Of a stretch of DNA of 64,000 bases, positions 34,901-47,884 are shown piece by piece. This stretch comes from Solea solea (taxonomy: Eukaryota > Chordata > Actinopteri > Pleuronectiformes > Soleidae). The stretch lies in contig NC_081135.1 in NCBI RefSeq assembly GCF_958295425.1, forward strand, positions 37,831,956 through 37,895,955. The letters are read 5' to 3'. Below the pieces are notes generated by a model. That model was not told the DNA's origin and did no database searches. It saw nothing but the letters and a program-made list of their open reading frames with translations. Each line of letters begins with the position of its first letter. Position 1 is the stretch's first letter. Position numbers and translations under genes: made by a program.

Positions 34901-35745
34901 GAAAAGAATCTTGGAAATCTCAAATTCATGACAAAAGATTCTGCATCGAAAACAAAAACACACCAGTGTTAATTTTACTGATTATTGTTAAGTTTCCATA
35001 GAAACTAAACAGGAATAACAAAAGCAAAAAAGACTTAGTCGTTTGGTTTTGGTAGAAGGAGTAGAACTGTCCACTGATTCTACCAAAAATAATGGACAAA
35101 CAGTGATGTCCATCATGGACAGTGATGTCCTCAAAACCAAACAATTGAAAGAAAGAGTCACTAATAAACGACTAAAAGAAGAAAAACAGAAAGTAAAGCA
35201 GAGAAACTTTCACCTACCTTTAAAACCTCAGGTTCCGCTGATGGACCTCAGACCTCAGCTGTGGGAAAAGAACTCATGTGCAACCAATGTCTCCTGATCA
35301 TCAAGAAAACCTGTGACCTTCAGTCTCGATTTAAGGTCTCGTCCACACTTTAGTGGGAAATTGTTAAAATTTTAGGTTTTTCCTCGTCTGTTTTTAAAAA
35401 AATAATCCTGCCCACACATGCTAAGATCACAAAAATAACTTTATCCAAACTCTAAAAGTCTTTTTTGTCTGGAGGACAAGGAGACGGAGAGCTTACTGCC
35501 CCCTAGTGGACGGAGGATTAAATACCACACAAAATCACTTTCAATATTCAAGATTTCCATATCCATAAAAAAAAAAGTCTGCTACCATTTCACAAAATGT
35601 ACGTTTTCTGAGACCAAAACAGAAAATAAATAATCTGTGATTAAAAAAATACATTAAGACCAATTGAAAATTGACTCGACGTGGGAAAATTTAATGTAAA
35701 TAATCCAAAGTTATTTTGTTAACAAGACGACTGTCAAACGACTCA
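31914..35745. other. Intergenic region between the convergent hacd2 and tnfaip6 3' ends
   Basis: No gene was recognised. A transposon-like end sits near 32066-32135. A trinucleotide (GAC)n lies at about 33818-33833. From about 34010 to 34900 the sequence reads like decayed interspersed-repeat DNA (CACAAGATCTGTAATCTGGA, CACCATGACCTTGACCTATA). A plus-strand 84-codon open frame at 35043-35297 has no recognisable domain and starts inside an imperfect inverted repeat (GTTTGGTTTTGG ... CAAAACCAAAC). Confidence 0.45.
32066..32138. mobile_element. DNA-transposon-like terminal fragment
   Basis: GATCAGAGGTCTCAAACTCG, TGGCTTGTGGGCCACATGTG, GCCCGC. The GTGGCCCGCGGGCCACA-type motif is a frequent hAT-like repeat in teleosts. 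A related but distinct piece (TTTGGTCCACGGGCCACACT) occurs at about 52790. Confidence 0.5.
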
Positions 35746-35751
35746 TTTATT
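35746..35751 (-). terminator. Candidate tnfaip6 polyadenylation signal
   Basis: AATAAA on the minus strand 34 nt after the stop codon. If used, the 3' UTR would be extremely short, so a more distal signal is possible. Confidence 0.3.
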
Positions 35752-35785
35752 ACAGATTACAAACATTATAAATACAGTAACGTGA

Positions 35786-36423
35786 TCACGGCTCAAAGTG
35801 GTGGGTGTGGTTGTGTGGCTGCAATAACGTTGCATTAAAGGCCGTGTATTGTAGCTGAAAACCTCCGGACGTGACTGAAGCATCGGTGAGGAACTTCAGC
35901 GTCATCACGTTTCCTGGAAAACACGGAAAAAAAACACACACCCGTCAGCGTCGTCATGACGACTAAAAACATTTAAATAATTCTGTATGTCGATGATCTC
36001 ACCTGTGCTGATTATGTCTTCAGGTAAATAATCCCCACAGAATCTGTGAAGAAAACAGATTCAGATTAAATTTAGATTTTTGTGTGTTTTTTTTGACTGA
36101 TTTCTATCAAATTCTATCGTCGTCACCTGCCAACGAAGCCCGAGACGTCGTCGTAGCTGTCGTAAACCTCCAGGTAATCGGCAAGACACGACATGTCGTC
36201 CTCCACGTCAAACTCCAGGAAGCGCAGGTGGACTCTCTGACCGAGGCGGGCGCGGATGTGCCAGTAACAGATCTGCTCGTTCTGGTATTCTTCAGGGAAA
36301 CCGGGAGTCTGGATGATCTTCTGCTGCTCCGTCAGAACTCCACCACACTCCTTCGCTGCGAGACACACGAGCAAAGTCATGGACACTTAGTGTCTTTTAT
36401 TATTAAAGGTCTTGGTGTAACAG

Positions 36424-36454
<31 letters not shown>

Positions 36455-39400
36455 GTAAATATAAGTTAAAAAATACGACCATTGTTCATGTTCTTTTCAA
36501 GAGAAAAGTAGAAGCTCATTTTCTCATTGACTTCATTAAATCTGCTTCATGTTTACTTTATTTACTCATGAAGGTTTGTATAAAGTCATAGAAAACATAA
36601 ATATGTCACTGATGTACTGTACATTTTATAAACATAAAACACATGACACGCCCTGTCTATATGTCTATATGTATATATGAATATGAAAACCACACATTTC
36701 ATATTAGAGCAGTAATAAAGTGAAAGAACCCCCTGCTGTGTTTTCCTTCCTGTGGTGAAACTGCTCATGAGAAACGTTTGTGTGTTTGTGTGTTTGTGTG
36801 TGAGCATGTGAGCGCTGAATCATTCCAATCAAAAACACATGGAGAGTTCACTGACAATGACATCAAACGCTTTGCCAGCAGAATATTATCATTATTGTTA
36901 TTATCATTTACGTCGTAAAGTAACAGTATGTCACAAAACAATGACACGAAAACCACTGTAAATACATTTAAAACATGTGACGTCACATTATTATTATTAA
37001 TAAACAAAAAGTGACACAAAGTGACCTTGAATATTTGGTTGATAGTCATTTTATTTTGTGGAACACTAAAGTTTACCTGATGCTGAACAAAAGCAGCGTA
37101 AAGAAGCTCCTCATAGAAAATTTATTTCCTAATTAGAATTAATCTACACTTCAGTGAGTTAGTGCACAGAATTGTGAGATTATAATTTGAATGCCTTTTT
37201 CTCATGCATTCATCTCATGAGAGAATAATGAACATGTAAACAAAGACCTGGTACTAAAATAGAGAAGACAACATCCCAAAGTTCTCTGAAAATCGCTTTC
37301 TTGTCCCAGAACAAATTCAATTTAATCATTATTCAATCAAACTGGAAATGAAGTCAAATGAAAACCATGTGAATTTGATTTTATTTCATTCAGTAAATGT
37401 GTGGTTATCACTCTACGCTGATGACGCTGTGATGATTTGGTTTAATGCCCAAAAATGACGTCACTACCAGATAAAAGGCCTGTGCCTCACTCACTCACTC
37501 ACTCATTCACTCACTCACTCACTCATTCCACCAACATCTTATCCACACCTATTTCCTGCCTCAGGTTTCTTCTTAGTCTGATTGAGATAATTCACAGCGT
37601 GAGACTGAGACAGAAAAGAAAAACGTGTCCTGGTTTTCACTGAACTCCTGAGTCTGTGGAGCTTCAAGAAGATAAGTCTGAACCTGAGGACCTCCTCCTC
37701 CTCCTCGTCCTCCTCCCTCCTCCTCCCTCCCCTTCTCCTCTGTGTTCATAAACCTCGACTCACTGTGTGGATTGTAGCAGTACACGTCCCATCGCTCGTT
37801 CTTGTTCAGTCTGTATCCGTAGTCCACGATGCCGATCTTCCCGAAGCCACAGTTGGCTCCGGGCTTGACGATGGGGTAACCGACGCGACCTTTGTCGAAC
37901 CATCCGGCCGAACACACGTGGAAACCTGAACATGAAAGACAGGAAAACATCTGTTTCACTCAAGGACACAATTTACTTTTTTTTCTTTTTAAACAAAAAC
38001 AGATCTGGACATTGTCCACTGACACAAATCCAGATGTGAGAACCTGAAAGTCTCAACCACCAAACATAGAAACTTCTACACTTAAAGGACAAGTGTGAAG
38101 GGTTTGGTGACATCTACTGGTGAACTTGCATATTGCAACCAAATGAATTGTTTTTGCTTCACTTTACTCCCCAATGAAGTGTAACTGAGAAACTACGGTG
38201 GCCTTCGTGGAGCATAAAAACACACAAACCCCTCAACAGTTTTGGACTACTGTACATGTGTAATTTTAAAGATTGTATTCAATACATTTGGACGGATTCT
38301 TCCTAAAATCTGCACAAAGAACCTTTAAAACTACATCTGTGGATGTGGAAAAGCTAGCAATAGCATGCTAAATGTCGTTCTTCTATGGTTCTTCTTTCTC
38401 TGCCCTGTTTTTGTGCCTTGCTAACTCAAGCTAACTCCTCACTGTTGCCTCTTAGCTTCAGTGACGTACGTCACGTGTGTTTATTCCAGGTGTCTATGAC
38501 TATATTTCATGCTAACAGTGTTGGTGGTGAGCTAGCTTCAGATCTGGGAGGTGGAGCAGTTTATTGAGGGTTTCGCACGTCACGTCATCAATCTGGAAGG
38601 CGGCCATTTTGGACGGGACTGAATTTACAGTATACAACACGACCAAAGTTAACCAAAGTCGCTGACAGCGGTCAATTATTGTCGCGTTTTTGTCTGCACT
38701 AATCGTTTGGACTGAGAAAAGCATTTGTCGTTCTACAGATTGTTAAAAGTTCTGTCCAATCAGAGAGAAGAATGCTTAACTGAACCAGGATCTTGACAAC
38801 GTTTGAGTTTTTGTTGTTGGCTGAGTTGTGTTATCCGACTTAACTGTGCTTTAATTTTCCCCTGAAAATGACGACGAGACAGAAAAACTCTTTTTTGGCA
38901 TCGCGACATCGATTATTTAAGTCTTTCTGTCAAATCTTAGGCCTCTGAAGAATAAAATAAAAGTAAGATAAAAGCGTCGACTGTCATGTGTTGTCTTTTA
39001 ATCTCAGTTTACTGTTGTTGTTTCAGGGCTTTGGTGTCGAGTTCCAGACTGATCCAGATCAGCCTCAGACCTCCTGGGTGCAGAGCGAGCACAGAGGAAA
39101 CTCAGCTGTGAGAGACAGAAAATCGCAAACTCATGCCTGGACTCAGTCTGCGCTGCGTGGGAACAGCAGTGATTTCTTTTTTAAAGGTGTTAACAGTTGC
39201 TGTCCTGAGACCAGACCTCAGACCACAGACTCGTCTCAGTTATTCCCGTCCTGACCTTTGCACTGTGAACTTGTTACGCTCGTTGTTGCTGTTGTGTTAA
39301 AAGCATTCCACAGAGCCGCGTGTTTCCGTTCCGTCCTTCACGGGAAAAAGGAAAGATAAACACGGACAAACACACTGATGATGTGCGTCTGCCGTCGCAC

Positions 39401-39592
39401 TCAGACCTATTTTGCGAGCGGCCTCCAGTTGTTCGTACGTGGCCAGCGTTCCCCCCTCGTACTTGCACACGGCCTTGGCCTCTTTCAAAGTCAGCTGGTA
39501 TCGTCCTTTACGGGATTCCCGGTGGTAAACTCCAGCTGCTTGTTCTGTCACAGCAGAGAAAACAAAGAATAAATGTACATCTATACATATAC

Positions 39593-39649
<57 letters not shown>

Positions 39650-41397
39650 GCCTTGGTATTAGGCCTTGGGGTGCCCCAATACTGTCACTCGATATTTAGT
39701 CATTTATTTTATGCATTTGCTGAGTTTAGTTCCGACTTTGCCTTTATTATTTATTCATGTCGCACTTTTTTGAGTGACAAATATAAGGCATTCGGACATT
39801 TTTGTCCAATGAAATTAAAAAGACTCATGGTTATTTATTTGTGACTGCAATTACATGGATTTTTTTGCAGACTCAGATTACAGATTACAGAGTACACACA
39901 AAGTTAAAGCAAAGATGTGAGGAAAAAATTATACAAAATGCTACAATATCCGAACTTGACATTCAGGACACAAATTGGTGTAGACATAGACATTTTTGTC
40001 GCCACAGCAGATTTTGCCGGATGTCCTTCCTGACGCAACCCGCTGAGGTCAATTTAGAGTCCAATCAACATCGTATAATGGGGATTGTGTCCCTCACTTG
40101 AGGGGAACGCAGCCCTTAAACCTGGCAGGGACTCAAACTAGCAACCTTCAGGGCACAAGCAAAGTTTCCTGTCCATTTGTCCCACGTGTTAATGCAAGTA
40201 AGTAGTTTATTACAAATAAAACAATGTGGAAAATAGGATTAGTTTTCAGTGTGAACGCATGCTAATTCATTTGCTAACGTATGAACATCGTGTTTGTATC
40301 GTCTGTTAAATATGATCATTCATTCATTCATTCATTCATTTATTCACAACATGCAACTAAACCATGCAACGTACCAGTTCACCATTCAAGTAAAAGTAAA
40401 ACATCAATTGTAAAAAAAAGAAATGGACAATCTTCCTCACCCCCTGGTGGTGGGATGCAGTATAAGTAATAAACCCCGCCTCCTCCATGCTAAACAAATG
40501 AGACAAAAGCCAAACTAAAAAGTCAAAGGACAACAAATCCTGCCTTAAACGGTACTTTATACTTTTATAAAAGTACTTTTTACTTTTTCCCTGCTTGGTT
40601 AATTTGGACCCTGATGTTAATCTAACGTTAATCTGTCCCAGCAACAGTAAACCAACCAGAGTTAATTAAACCAGTGTAAACAGTAAATGAGGCTCATAAA
40701 AACACACACACACACACACACACACTGAGCTTCAGTGAGAACATGACCATGTTTGAAGAAACAGAAGCTTTCAGATGATCGATGATGTCATTGTTGCTTC
40801 ACAGTTCACTTATTTTACTTCAACACTGTTTATATGCTGCACATTTCAACTTATGTGTTTGACACAGAGGTAAATATTTGATTGGATATAATCCTTATTG
40901 TTTATTTTAGTGTATTATACCTCAGTTAATATCTTAGTAAAGATTGTGTATCTCCAGTTTTGAGTTCTTGGTCACAGATTTTCTTCTCTGTCATTTCAGT
41001 GTAATTAGTGACATAATTCAGCTTTAGCCAAATCTAATTTAGAGAAAACAAATGAGTTCAATATAATTATGACAATAGATTTAACAATGAAAACACAAAG
41101 CAAACAAAACTTAAGAACAACAGAGTATTTTAACTCTTTGACGACAGTTTCACTGATTCTTTTTAAGTTGGATCAACGTTTTATTAACAGTGAAACATCT
41201 TTAATTGTCAGACACGCTTCATTCTCACAGTTTCAGGTAATTTCCAGTAATTATCTGAGGTCCAAGTGAAGACAAAGAGAATCTCACGGTGACTTACCGA
41301 GCCATATCGAATTATGAAATATTCCATTAGCGTAGCCCCAAGCCTGCGCCTCCTTCAGCAGGAGCCCGAGTGTCCAGAGGAGAGAGAGGAGGTGCAT
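35786..41397 (-). CDS. tnfaip6: TNF-alpha-induced protein 6 (TSG-6), complete, 6 exons
   Basis: Coding exons 41397-41298, 39544-39407, 37925-37764, 36355-36127, 36043-36003, 35913-35786; all GT-AG, phases close to 265 aa (human 277). Secreted: signal peptide about 1-19 ([14 protein letters not shown]...AQA), then [14 protein letters not shown] as in mammals. The Link module spans about 38-131 ([63 protein letters not shown]), followed by CUB (about 137-249: [47 protein letters not shown]). TSG-6 binds hyaluronan and moves heavy chains of inter-alpha-inhibitor onto it in inflamed or remodelling matrix. The C-terminus after the CUB ([14 protein letters not shown]) differs wholly from the mammalian Ser/Thr-rich tail. 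The exon 3-4 junction reads HTKEC where human has HAKEC. Confidence 0.95.
36421..36451. repeat. (CA)n microsatellite upstream of tnfaip6 exon 4
   Basis: About 15 CA units starting 66 bp upstream (transcript sense) of the exon 4 acceptor. Confidence 0.85.
39590..39650. repeat. (TA)n/(CATA)n compound microsatellite in tnfaip6 intron 1
   Basis: About 60 bp of alternating TA with CATA starts, about 45 bp upstream of exon 2 in transcript sense. Confidence 0.85.
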
Positions 41398-41478
41398 CCT
41401 GCAGCTTCTCACAGCAGCTGTTTCTCTCCAGATGTTTCCACAGGAGCCGACTCCTCTGCTGCAGCCGAGTGTGCTGCC

Positions 41479-41486
41479 TTTAAATA
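41479..41486 (-). promoter_or_regulatory. tnfaip6 TATA-like box
   Basis: TATTTAAA on the minus strand about 82 bp upstream of the tnfaip6 ATG, within GGGGTATTTAAAGGCAGC. This spacing gives a short 5' UTR of about 50 nt. A TATA-type promoter suits an inducible gene. The box is followed upstream by C8 and a (CA)n tract. Confidence 0.6.
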
Positions 41487-41491
41487 CCCCC

Positions 41492-41493
<2 letters not shown>

Positions 41494-41530
<37 letters not shown>
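41494..41530. repeat. (CA)n microsatellite at the tnfaip6 core promoter
   Basis: About 18 CA units beginning 8 bp upstream of the TATA-like box on the far side from the gene. Length change here would alter promoter spacing. Confidence 0.88.
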
Positions 41531-41536
<6 letters not shown>

Positions 41537-42137
41537 AGAGGGGGAGGTGACTGACTGAACACTGTTACTCACAGAGAGAGTGAGTGTTCACTCATTCACT
41601 ACAACTTTGTACAGTAACTCTATAAACACGTCATTCACTTTAAATACTGAAGTTAAAGCAGGACTACGCAGGATTTATCTTCAGCGTCATTGTGATGGAG
41701 GGGGAGGGGGGCAGACTGGGGGCTGTCTCTACTGCCCCCTACTGTCTGTTATGCTGTGTTCGCGTCAAATTAAACAGAAGTAACGTAGCATTTATTCTCA
41801 CCTTCAACCAAAGCGTGGAACCTCAAGAGTCAGGCACCATTTGTGCGACAGGCGAGATTTTGGACTTTGTTTGTAAACGACCCAGAAAACACAAAACGCT
41901 CCCTGATCAGGTTCCAGCTGTAAGATCAAAGCAATGAGAGCGTTATTGAAAAACACACAAACAACCCGTTAGAACAAAAACAAACAAAAAGTTCTGCTTT
42001 AAAACGACATCTTGCACATTAAAACGTGGTTCGTTTACGGGATGTGAAGAAAAAAAACATTTGTGTTAGAGCGACACCGATGTGACGTAAACACTGAAGC
42101 TGTGGGAGACACCTAACATCTGGAAACACCTCCCTGT

Positions 42138-42180
<43 letters not shown>

Positions 42181-42489
42181 CTGAGTAACTCTGCTGAAAT
42201 TCTACTGAAATTCTACTAAATGGATGTGTGTGTGTGTGTGTGTGAGGCACAAACTATTAAAATTTTAAATGTTTCTTCACTGTTTTCCATTGTTCTTTTG
42301 TTTAATTTTTGCTATTAAACGTGTGCGTGGCTCTCAAAAGTTTTTGCTAAATTTTTCGGTAAAATTACAAAGTCGTGCTTTAAATTTAACAAACGTGGGG
42401 GCAGTAATCTGTGGGATTATATTCTCGAACGTTTCATTTTGTCCACAAGCCACAATTATTCCGTTTTAATCATTTCTTTGTCAAACGGA

Positions 42490-43150
42490 GCTAAAAAACC
42501 AGAACACTAACTTATGCTAGCTTTTATCTAGCATTTCTCACGTTAACTGAAACTAGCCTTTTTGTTAGCATTTATCACACTAACTTATGCTAGCTTTTAT
42601 CTAGCATTTCTCACGTTAACTGAAACTAGCCTTTTTGTTAGCATTTATCACACTGACTTATTCTAGCTTTTATCTAGCATTTCTCACGTTAACTGAAACT
42701 AGCCTTTTTGTTAGCATTTATCACACTAACTTATGCTAGCTTTTATCTAGCATTTCTCACGTTAACTGAAACTAGCCTTTTTGTTAGCATTTATCAACTG
42801 ACTTATTCTAGCTTTTATCTAGCATTTCTCACATGAACTGGAACTAGCCCTTTTGTTAGCATTTCTCACACTAACTTATTCTAGCTTTTATGTAGCATTT
42901 CTCACATGAACTGAAACTAGTCTTTTTGTTAGCATTTCTCACACTAACTTATTCTAGCTTTTATCTAGCATTTCTCACATGAACTAAAACTAGCCTTTTT
43001 GTTAGCATGTATCACACTAACTTATGCTAGCTTTTATGTAGCATTTCTCATTTTAACTCATACTAGCTTTTTTGCAAAAAATTTCCACACTTACTGATGC
43101 TAGCTTTTAGCAAGAATTCTTCAAACTAACTGATCCTAACCTTTTTTGCT
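42490..43150. repeat. 73-bp minisatellite
   Basis: The phrase CGTTAACTGAAACTAGCC starts at 42541, 42614, 42687 and 42760, giving an exact 73-bp period. Each unit also holds TTATGCTAGCTTTTATCTAG, CATTTCTCAC and TTTTTGTTAGCATTTATCAC. About eight to nine units, diverging toward the right end. Confidence 0.92.
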
Positions 43151-43161
43151 ATTTTTTTGCT

Positions 43162-43220
43162 AGTATATATATATATATATATATATACCGTATGTATACA
43201 TATATATATGTATACACAAG
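43162..43220. repeat. (TA)n compound microsatellite
   Basis: TA runs broken by CCGTATGTATACA, directly after the 73-bp array. Confidence 0.8.
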
Positions 43221-43368
43221 TATATGTAGCTTCAAAGAACCGGAAATGCTGATCTCACAGTGGAAGATGATTAACTCTTTATTGTAATTATAGGTAAAAA
43301 CCCCAATTTGTGATTCATGTTTTAAAACAACAGATGTTCTCAAAATCATGGGTTAATGTGAGAGGGCG

Positions 43369-43405
<37 letters not shown>

Positions 43406-43984
43406 TTGGATCCAGATTTGGGAGGAAATGACTTGGAGTGTGTTAAAGTTCCCGGAGCCTCTCTCCTGTACAAACCCCCACATGGAAAGTGCATCTGAAA
43501 CACAGCGATTGTGACATTATTACACTGTTACATTACAACTGTGTGTTCATCATGGTTTCCATGTGGAACCACAGTGACACAGCTCAGACTGAGTCGTGAT
43601 GAAGCAACAACAAACGTCATATAAAGAATTATTAAATCCGCTGACATGGGGCTTGTAAATGATGACACAGCTCAAACAGGACCACAGACATGAGTTAAAC
43701 TAACCACTGACATGAAATCTAATGTATTCATTTATTTACTTCAGCGTCACCAGTGGAAGTGATTTCCACTAAAACATGATTTAAGGTGACAGTTCAGGTT
43801 TTCTGTGCCCAGAATCTCACGCTAACGTGCTCTGACGGCTGCCAGCAGCGGGGAAGCAATGAAAAACAGATTTTAGACACTTAACAAAAGACTCACCTCG
43901 TTAAATCTATGTCAGCTAAAGTCTACAATATCTCAGGGAAACCTTTCCTGGTTTATCTCAGTGTTAGATTCAGCTGGAAACTCA

Positions 43985-44290
43985 AGTTTGAGCCACTTTG
44001 TAAAACCAGCACCAAACTCCATAGAGAAAATCAACAATTTTACATCACAGGGACAAAGAAGTTGTTGATCCACTGCTGCCTCCATCTGTACATTTAAAAG
44101 TGTTATTTTGTGAATTCGGCTTTTAAAATTCTTTGCTCAGATTTAACTCAGTGACACAAAGTGACCACACGAGGCAGCAGTAGACCAGCAGCTCCTGTGT
44201 CCGCACAAGCTAAAAGCCCTGATTTTCTCTATGGGGTTTGGTGTGGGAGAGTGAGTGGTTTACAAACTTCAGTTTCCTGTTGGAAAAGTC
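43985..44290. mobile_element. Palindromic MITE-like element, copy 2
   Basis: Left: CAGCACCAAACTCCATAGAG, AAAATCAACAATTTTA, TCCACTGCTGCCTCC. Right: GTGACCACACGAGGCAGCAG, CAGCAGCTCCTGTGTCC, GATTTTCTCTATGGGGTTTG, GTGTGGGAGAGTGAGTGGTT. The GTGACCACACGAGGCAGC centre is inverted relative to copies 1 and 3. A truncated right-end copy lies at about 44518-44600. Confidence 0.7.
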
Positions 44291-45209
44291 TGTGTAATAG
44301 TGAGATAAAGACGTGAACATGTTCTTAAGATATCGCAGACTTAAACTGACGTCGATTTTTATTGTCTTTTGTTTAGTCACGACACAGTCAGTGGTGACTA
44401 TTACAACCACACTACAAAGAAACCCGCAGACTGTCCCTTTAAAAGAGCAGCTCTAAAACACAGACCATGAAAATGAAGCAATAATCTGTGTCATGAACTG
44501 TGAGACACAGATGATAAAGGGTTTGGTGTGGGAGAGTGAGTGCTTTACAAACTTCATTTTACTGCTGGAAAAGTCTGTCTAACGATGAAATAACATGACA
44601 AACTTATATCCTTAAGATATCGTAGACTTTATAATTAACTTTAACAATTCCTCTCATTTACAACAGAGACAAATATATGGAGTTTTTAACAGAGAGTAAA
44701 TGTTAGGAGCAGAATTATCTATGAAACTCCAGGAAAAGGTCGAAACTGCACCAAAGTGATCATAGAAACCAGTGGATTTGAGATATTCTCTGCATGTGGA
44801 GGCTGCACTGAGTTAATGACACACATGAGGTTTGTGTTCGGCTGAAAAACAAAGTTACCCACTGCTGCTGCTGATAATGATAATAATGATATCATTGTCT
44901 TGTGCAGTTGTAAAGTGGTTTAAAATCAATATAAATAATTTATATCAGCAACGGAACAAATGACTCAGTGTTTTCATTGGAAGCAGCACTCTCCCTCTCT
45001 CTGTGTGTGTATATATATATATATATATGTATACATATATATGTATATACATATACACAGAGACAAACAAACTAAATGTATTTAAGTATAAATCACTCTG
45101 GGTAACTTGTCAACACTATGTCTCAAACTAATCATTAATCACACTAACTACCTAAAACTTACTCAAAACTACCAAATAAACACAGTTTTCACTGAATGTG
45201 AAAGATGAC

Positions 45210-45252
<43 letters not shown>

Positions 45253-45390
45253 GTGTGTGTGTGTGTGCGTGCAGGAAGTCAGAACAAACAGACCATAAGA
45301 ATTATAAAAAACAAAAAACAGCAGAGAAACAAAGAGACTATTATTCCTTACATCTCTCTCTCTCCACTCGTCCTCTCTCCATCTGGTATT

Positions 45391-45429
<39 letters not shown>

Positions 45430-45433
<4 letters not shown>

Positions 45434-45700
45434 GAGGACATTACATTGACTTACATTCATTTCCTGAAGACTTACACCTTAACTAGTACTTGACTTAAAT
45501 TAACAAATTAACAAAGTCTTATCACTAACTTTAACCATAACTAGTTCTTCTTATATTATTATTATTATTATTATCAATAGTAATAATAATAGAAATAGAA
45601 AGAAAGCGAGGCTCTGCCTCATTAGGACCAGGTTTTGGTCTCCATGAGGACTACTGGTTCTGACAAGGTCAGCGTTGTCATGTTTATCATAACACACACC
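45430..45700 (+). mobile_element. Microsatellite-linked interspersed repeat, copy 1
   Basis: GAGGACATTACATTGACTTA, CATTCATTTCCTGAAGACTT, a middle of TTAACTAG-type words with an (ATT)n insertion, then CTCATTAGGACCAGGTTTTG, GTCTCCATGAGGACTACTGG, TTCTGACAAGGTCA. A (CA)n tract adjoins its left end (45395-45427). Similar copies lie at 61.96-62.16 kb and, inverted, at 54.80-55.06 kb. Confidence 0.6.
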
Positions 45701-46024
45701 GACATAAACACTCACTCAGTGAAAGAGTGTACTCTTAAAAATGTGATGAATGAGTTAAACATGTGTTTGTTTCATAAAAGATGTTTTTTAATGTGCTGGC
45801 GCCCCCTGGTGTTCATACCTTACACCTACAATCCACAGTGTGCTTGTGTGTGTGTGTTTATAGACAGATGTTCACTTCACTTACACCAAGCCGTCACATT
45901 ATTAGGAACACCTGTTAAACCTGACATGGTCATAATTTAATCAAACCTTCTTTGACTTCACATTTTCTTTCTCAGAGAGTTTGAGTGACTTCACATCTGC
46001 ACTGACACCTGTTTAACCACTAGG

Positions 46025-46025
<1 letters not shown>

Positions 46026-46056
<31 letters not shown>
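46026..46056. repeat. (AGC)10 trinucleotide repeat
   Basis: Ten AGC units in GGTGGCAGC(AGC)nACATAC, intergenic. Confidence 0.9.
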
Positions 46057-46364
46057 CATACAGAGGAGCAGTCTGACTTTCAGAGATTCACATCACAAAC
46101 AACATGACTGGAAATTAAATTAAATCTAATTTTCCACTAAACAGTCAGATTTTCAGATTGTTTTTATTTCTTTCAGTTTTCTTTGTTTATATCATTTTCT
46201 GGATTTTACTCTCAGTAAAACTTGTATAATTAAGGATAACTTAACACTTAAACTGATTTAACTACTGACCTGAGAGTTTTCAAAAGTTTTTAACATTTTC
46301 TAATTATATTGATACTTAATTGTAAGTATGCTTATTTACAATTGCTTAATTTTTGTAAGCTTTT

Positions 46365-47065
46365 CCACACCAACTGATATTAGCTTTGAGCTAACTTTTC
46401 TCACACTCTGATAATATCTTTTTGCTAGTTTTCTCACGCTTATTGATATTAGCTTTGAGCTAACTTTTCTCACACTCACTGATAATATCTTTTTGCTAGT
46501 TTTCTCACGCTTATTGATATTAGCTTTGAGCTAACTTTTCTCACACTCACTGATAATATGTTTTTGCTAGTTTTCTCACACTTATTGATATTAGCTTTGA
46601 GCTAGCTTTTCTCACACTCACTGATAATATGTTTTTGCTAGTTTTCTCACGCTTATTGATATTAGCTTTGAGCTAACTTTTCTCACACTCTAATAGCTTT
46701 TTGCTAGTTTTCTCACGCTTATTGATATTAGCTTTGAGCTAACTTTTCTCACACTCACTGATAATATCTTTTTGCTAGTTTTCTCACGCTTATTGATATT
46801 AGCTTTGAGCTAAATTTTCTCACACTCACTGATAATATCTTTTTGCTAGTTTTCTCACGCTTATTGATATTAGCTTTGAGCTAAATTTTCTCACACTCAC
46901 TGATAATATGTTTTTGCTAGTTTTCTCATGCTTATTGATATTAGCTTTGAGCTAACTTTTCTCACACTCACTGATAATATCTTTTTGCTAGTTTTCTCAC
47001 ACTTATTGATATTAGCTTTGAACTAACTTTTCTCACACTCTGATAATAGCTTTTTGTTAGCTTTT
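46365..47065. repeat. 71-bp minisatellite
   Basis: GCTTATTGATATTAGCTTTG starts at 46438, 46509, 46580, 46651 with a 71-bp period. Units continue GAGCTAACTTTTCTCACACT, CACTGATAATATCTTTTTGC, TAGTTTTCTCAC. About ten units; one is shortened by 5 bp near 46690. Confidence 0.92.
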
Positions 47066-47884
47066 ACATTCATTGACACTAATTCTAATGAACAAATGTT
47101 CATTAGACCACAACATTTAGCTTTTCCTCATCAGAGCCTCTCGTTGCTGCTACACAGACTCATTTAAAGTGAAGGTGTTCAGATTGTTTACATTAATTCC
47201 AAAGTTTCTGACTGGATAAAGTGAATCTGATTGCTAATTTATTTTCAGTTCCTCTATGTGGTGTCGCAGTCAGTATGAAAACAACAACAGCAGTGCCAGA
47301 AAATGCTGTGTTGAGGAAACAAAAGTGGCAGTATTTTAAAGGGAAACAGAGAAAAGGCCAAATTAAAGAAGTGAATGTTGTAAATAAGTAGGAACTTTAC
47401 TAGGAAAGCCGACAAAAAACAGAAGAGAAAGTACGATCTCACGCAGCAGAGTCAGCCATTCTCTACAACTATAATCAATTTCCCATTATTCTCTGGTGCT
47501 GAGCATCAGGTCAGTCAGCAGCAGCTAAACAGAAAATTGATCGAGCTAATAGGAGAGAGACCTCTGCTTTGTCCTGATCAATATTTTAAAGGTTTGTTTT
47601 TGTCCTGTTTCCAACTCTTTCAGTCAGCATTCACTGTCTCTGTCAGCCAGTATTTTAAGAGGAATTTCAGAATATTTCACCCTGGACTGGTGGTGGTGAA
47701 TTGATGAAAAAAAGCACCTTTAGTCGGTTATCTACATCTAGTGGGGTAAATTCAAATTTCAGCCATTCAACAAAAGGCTAACCCAATAAAATATCTACCT
47801 GCTGAAGTCTAGGACATGTTTAAACCATGTTTGCACCTTTTGTTGTGCTGTAAGACAGACTTTTCTGCCTAGAAATGTAACTTT

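Noticed and set aside
35043..35297. 84-codon lysine-rich plus-strand frame between hacd2 and tnfaip6
   Set aside because: Begins in an imperfect inverted repeat; no family resemblance, and the region is repeat-derived in character.
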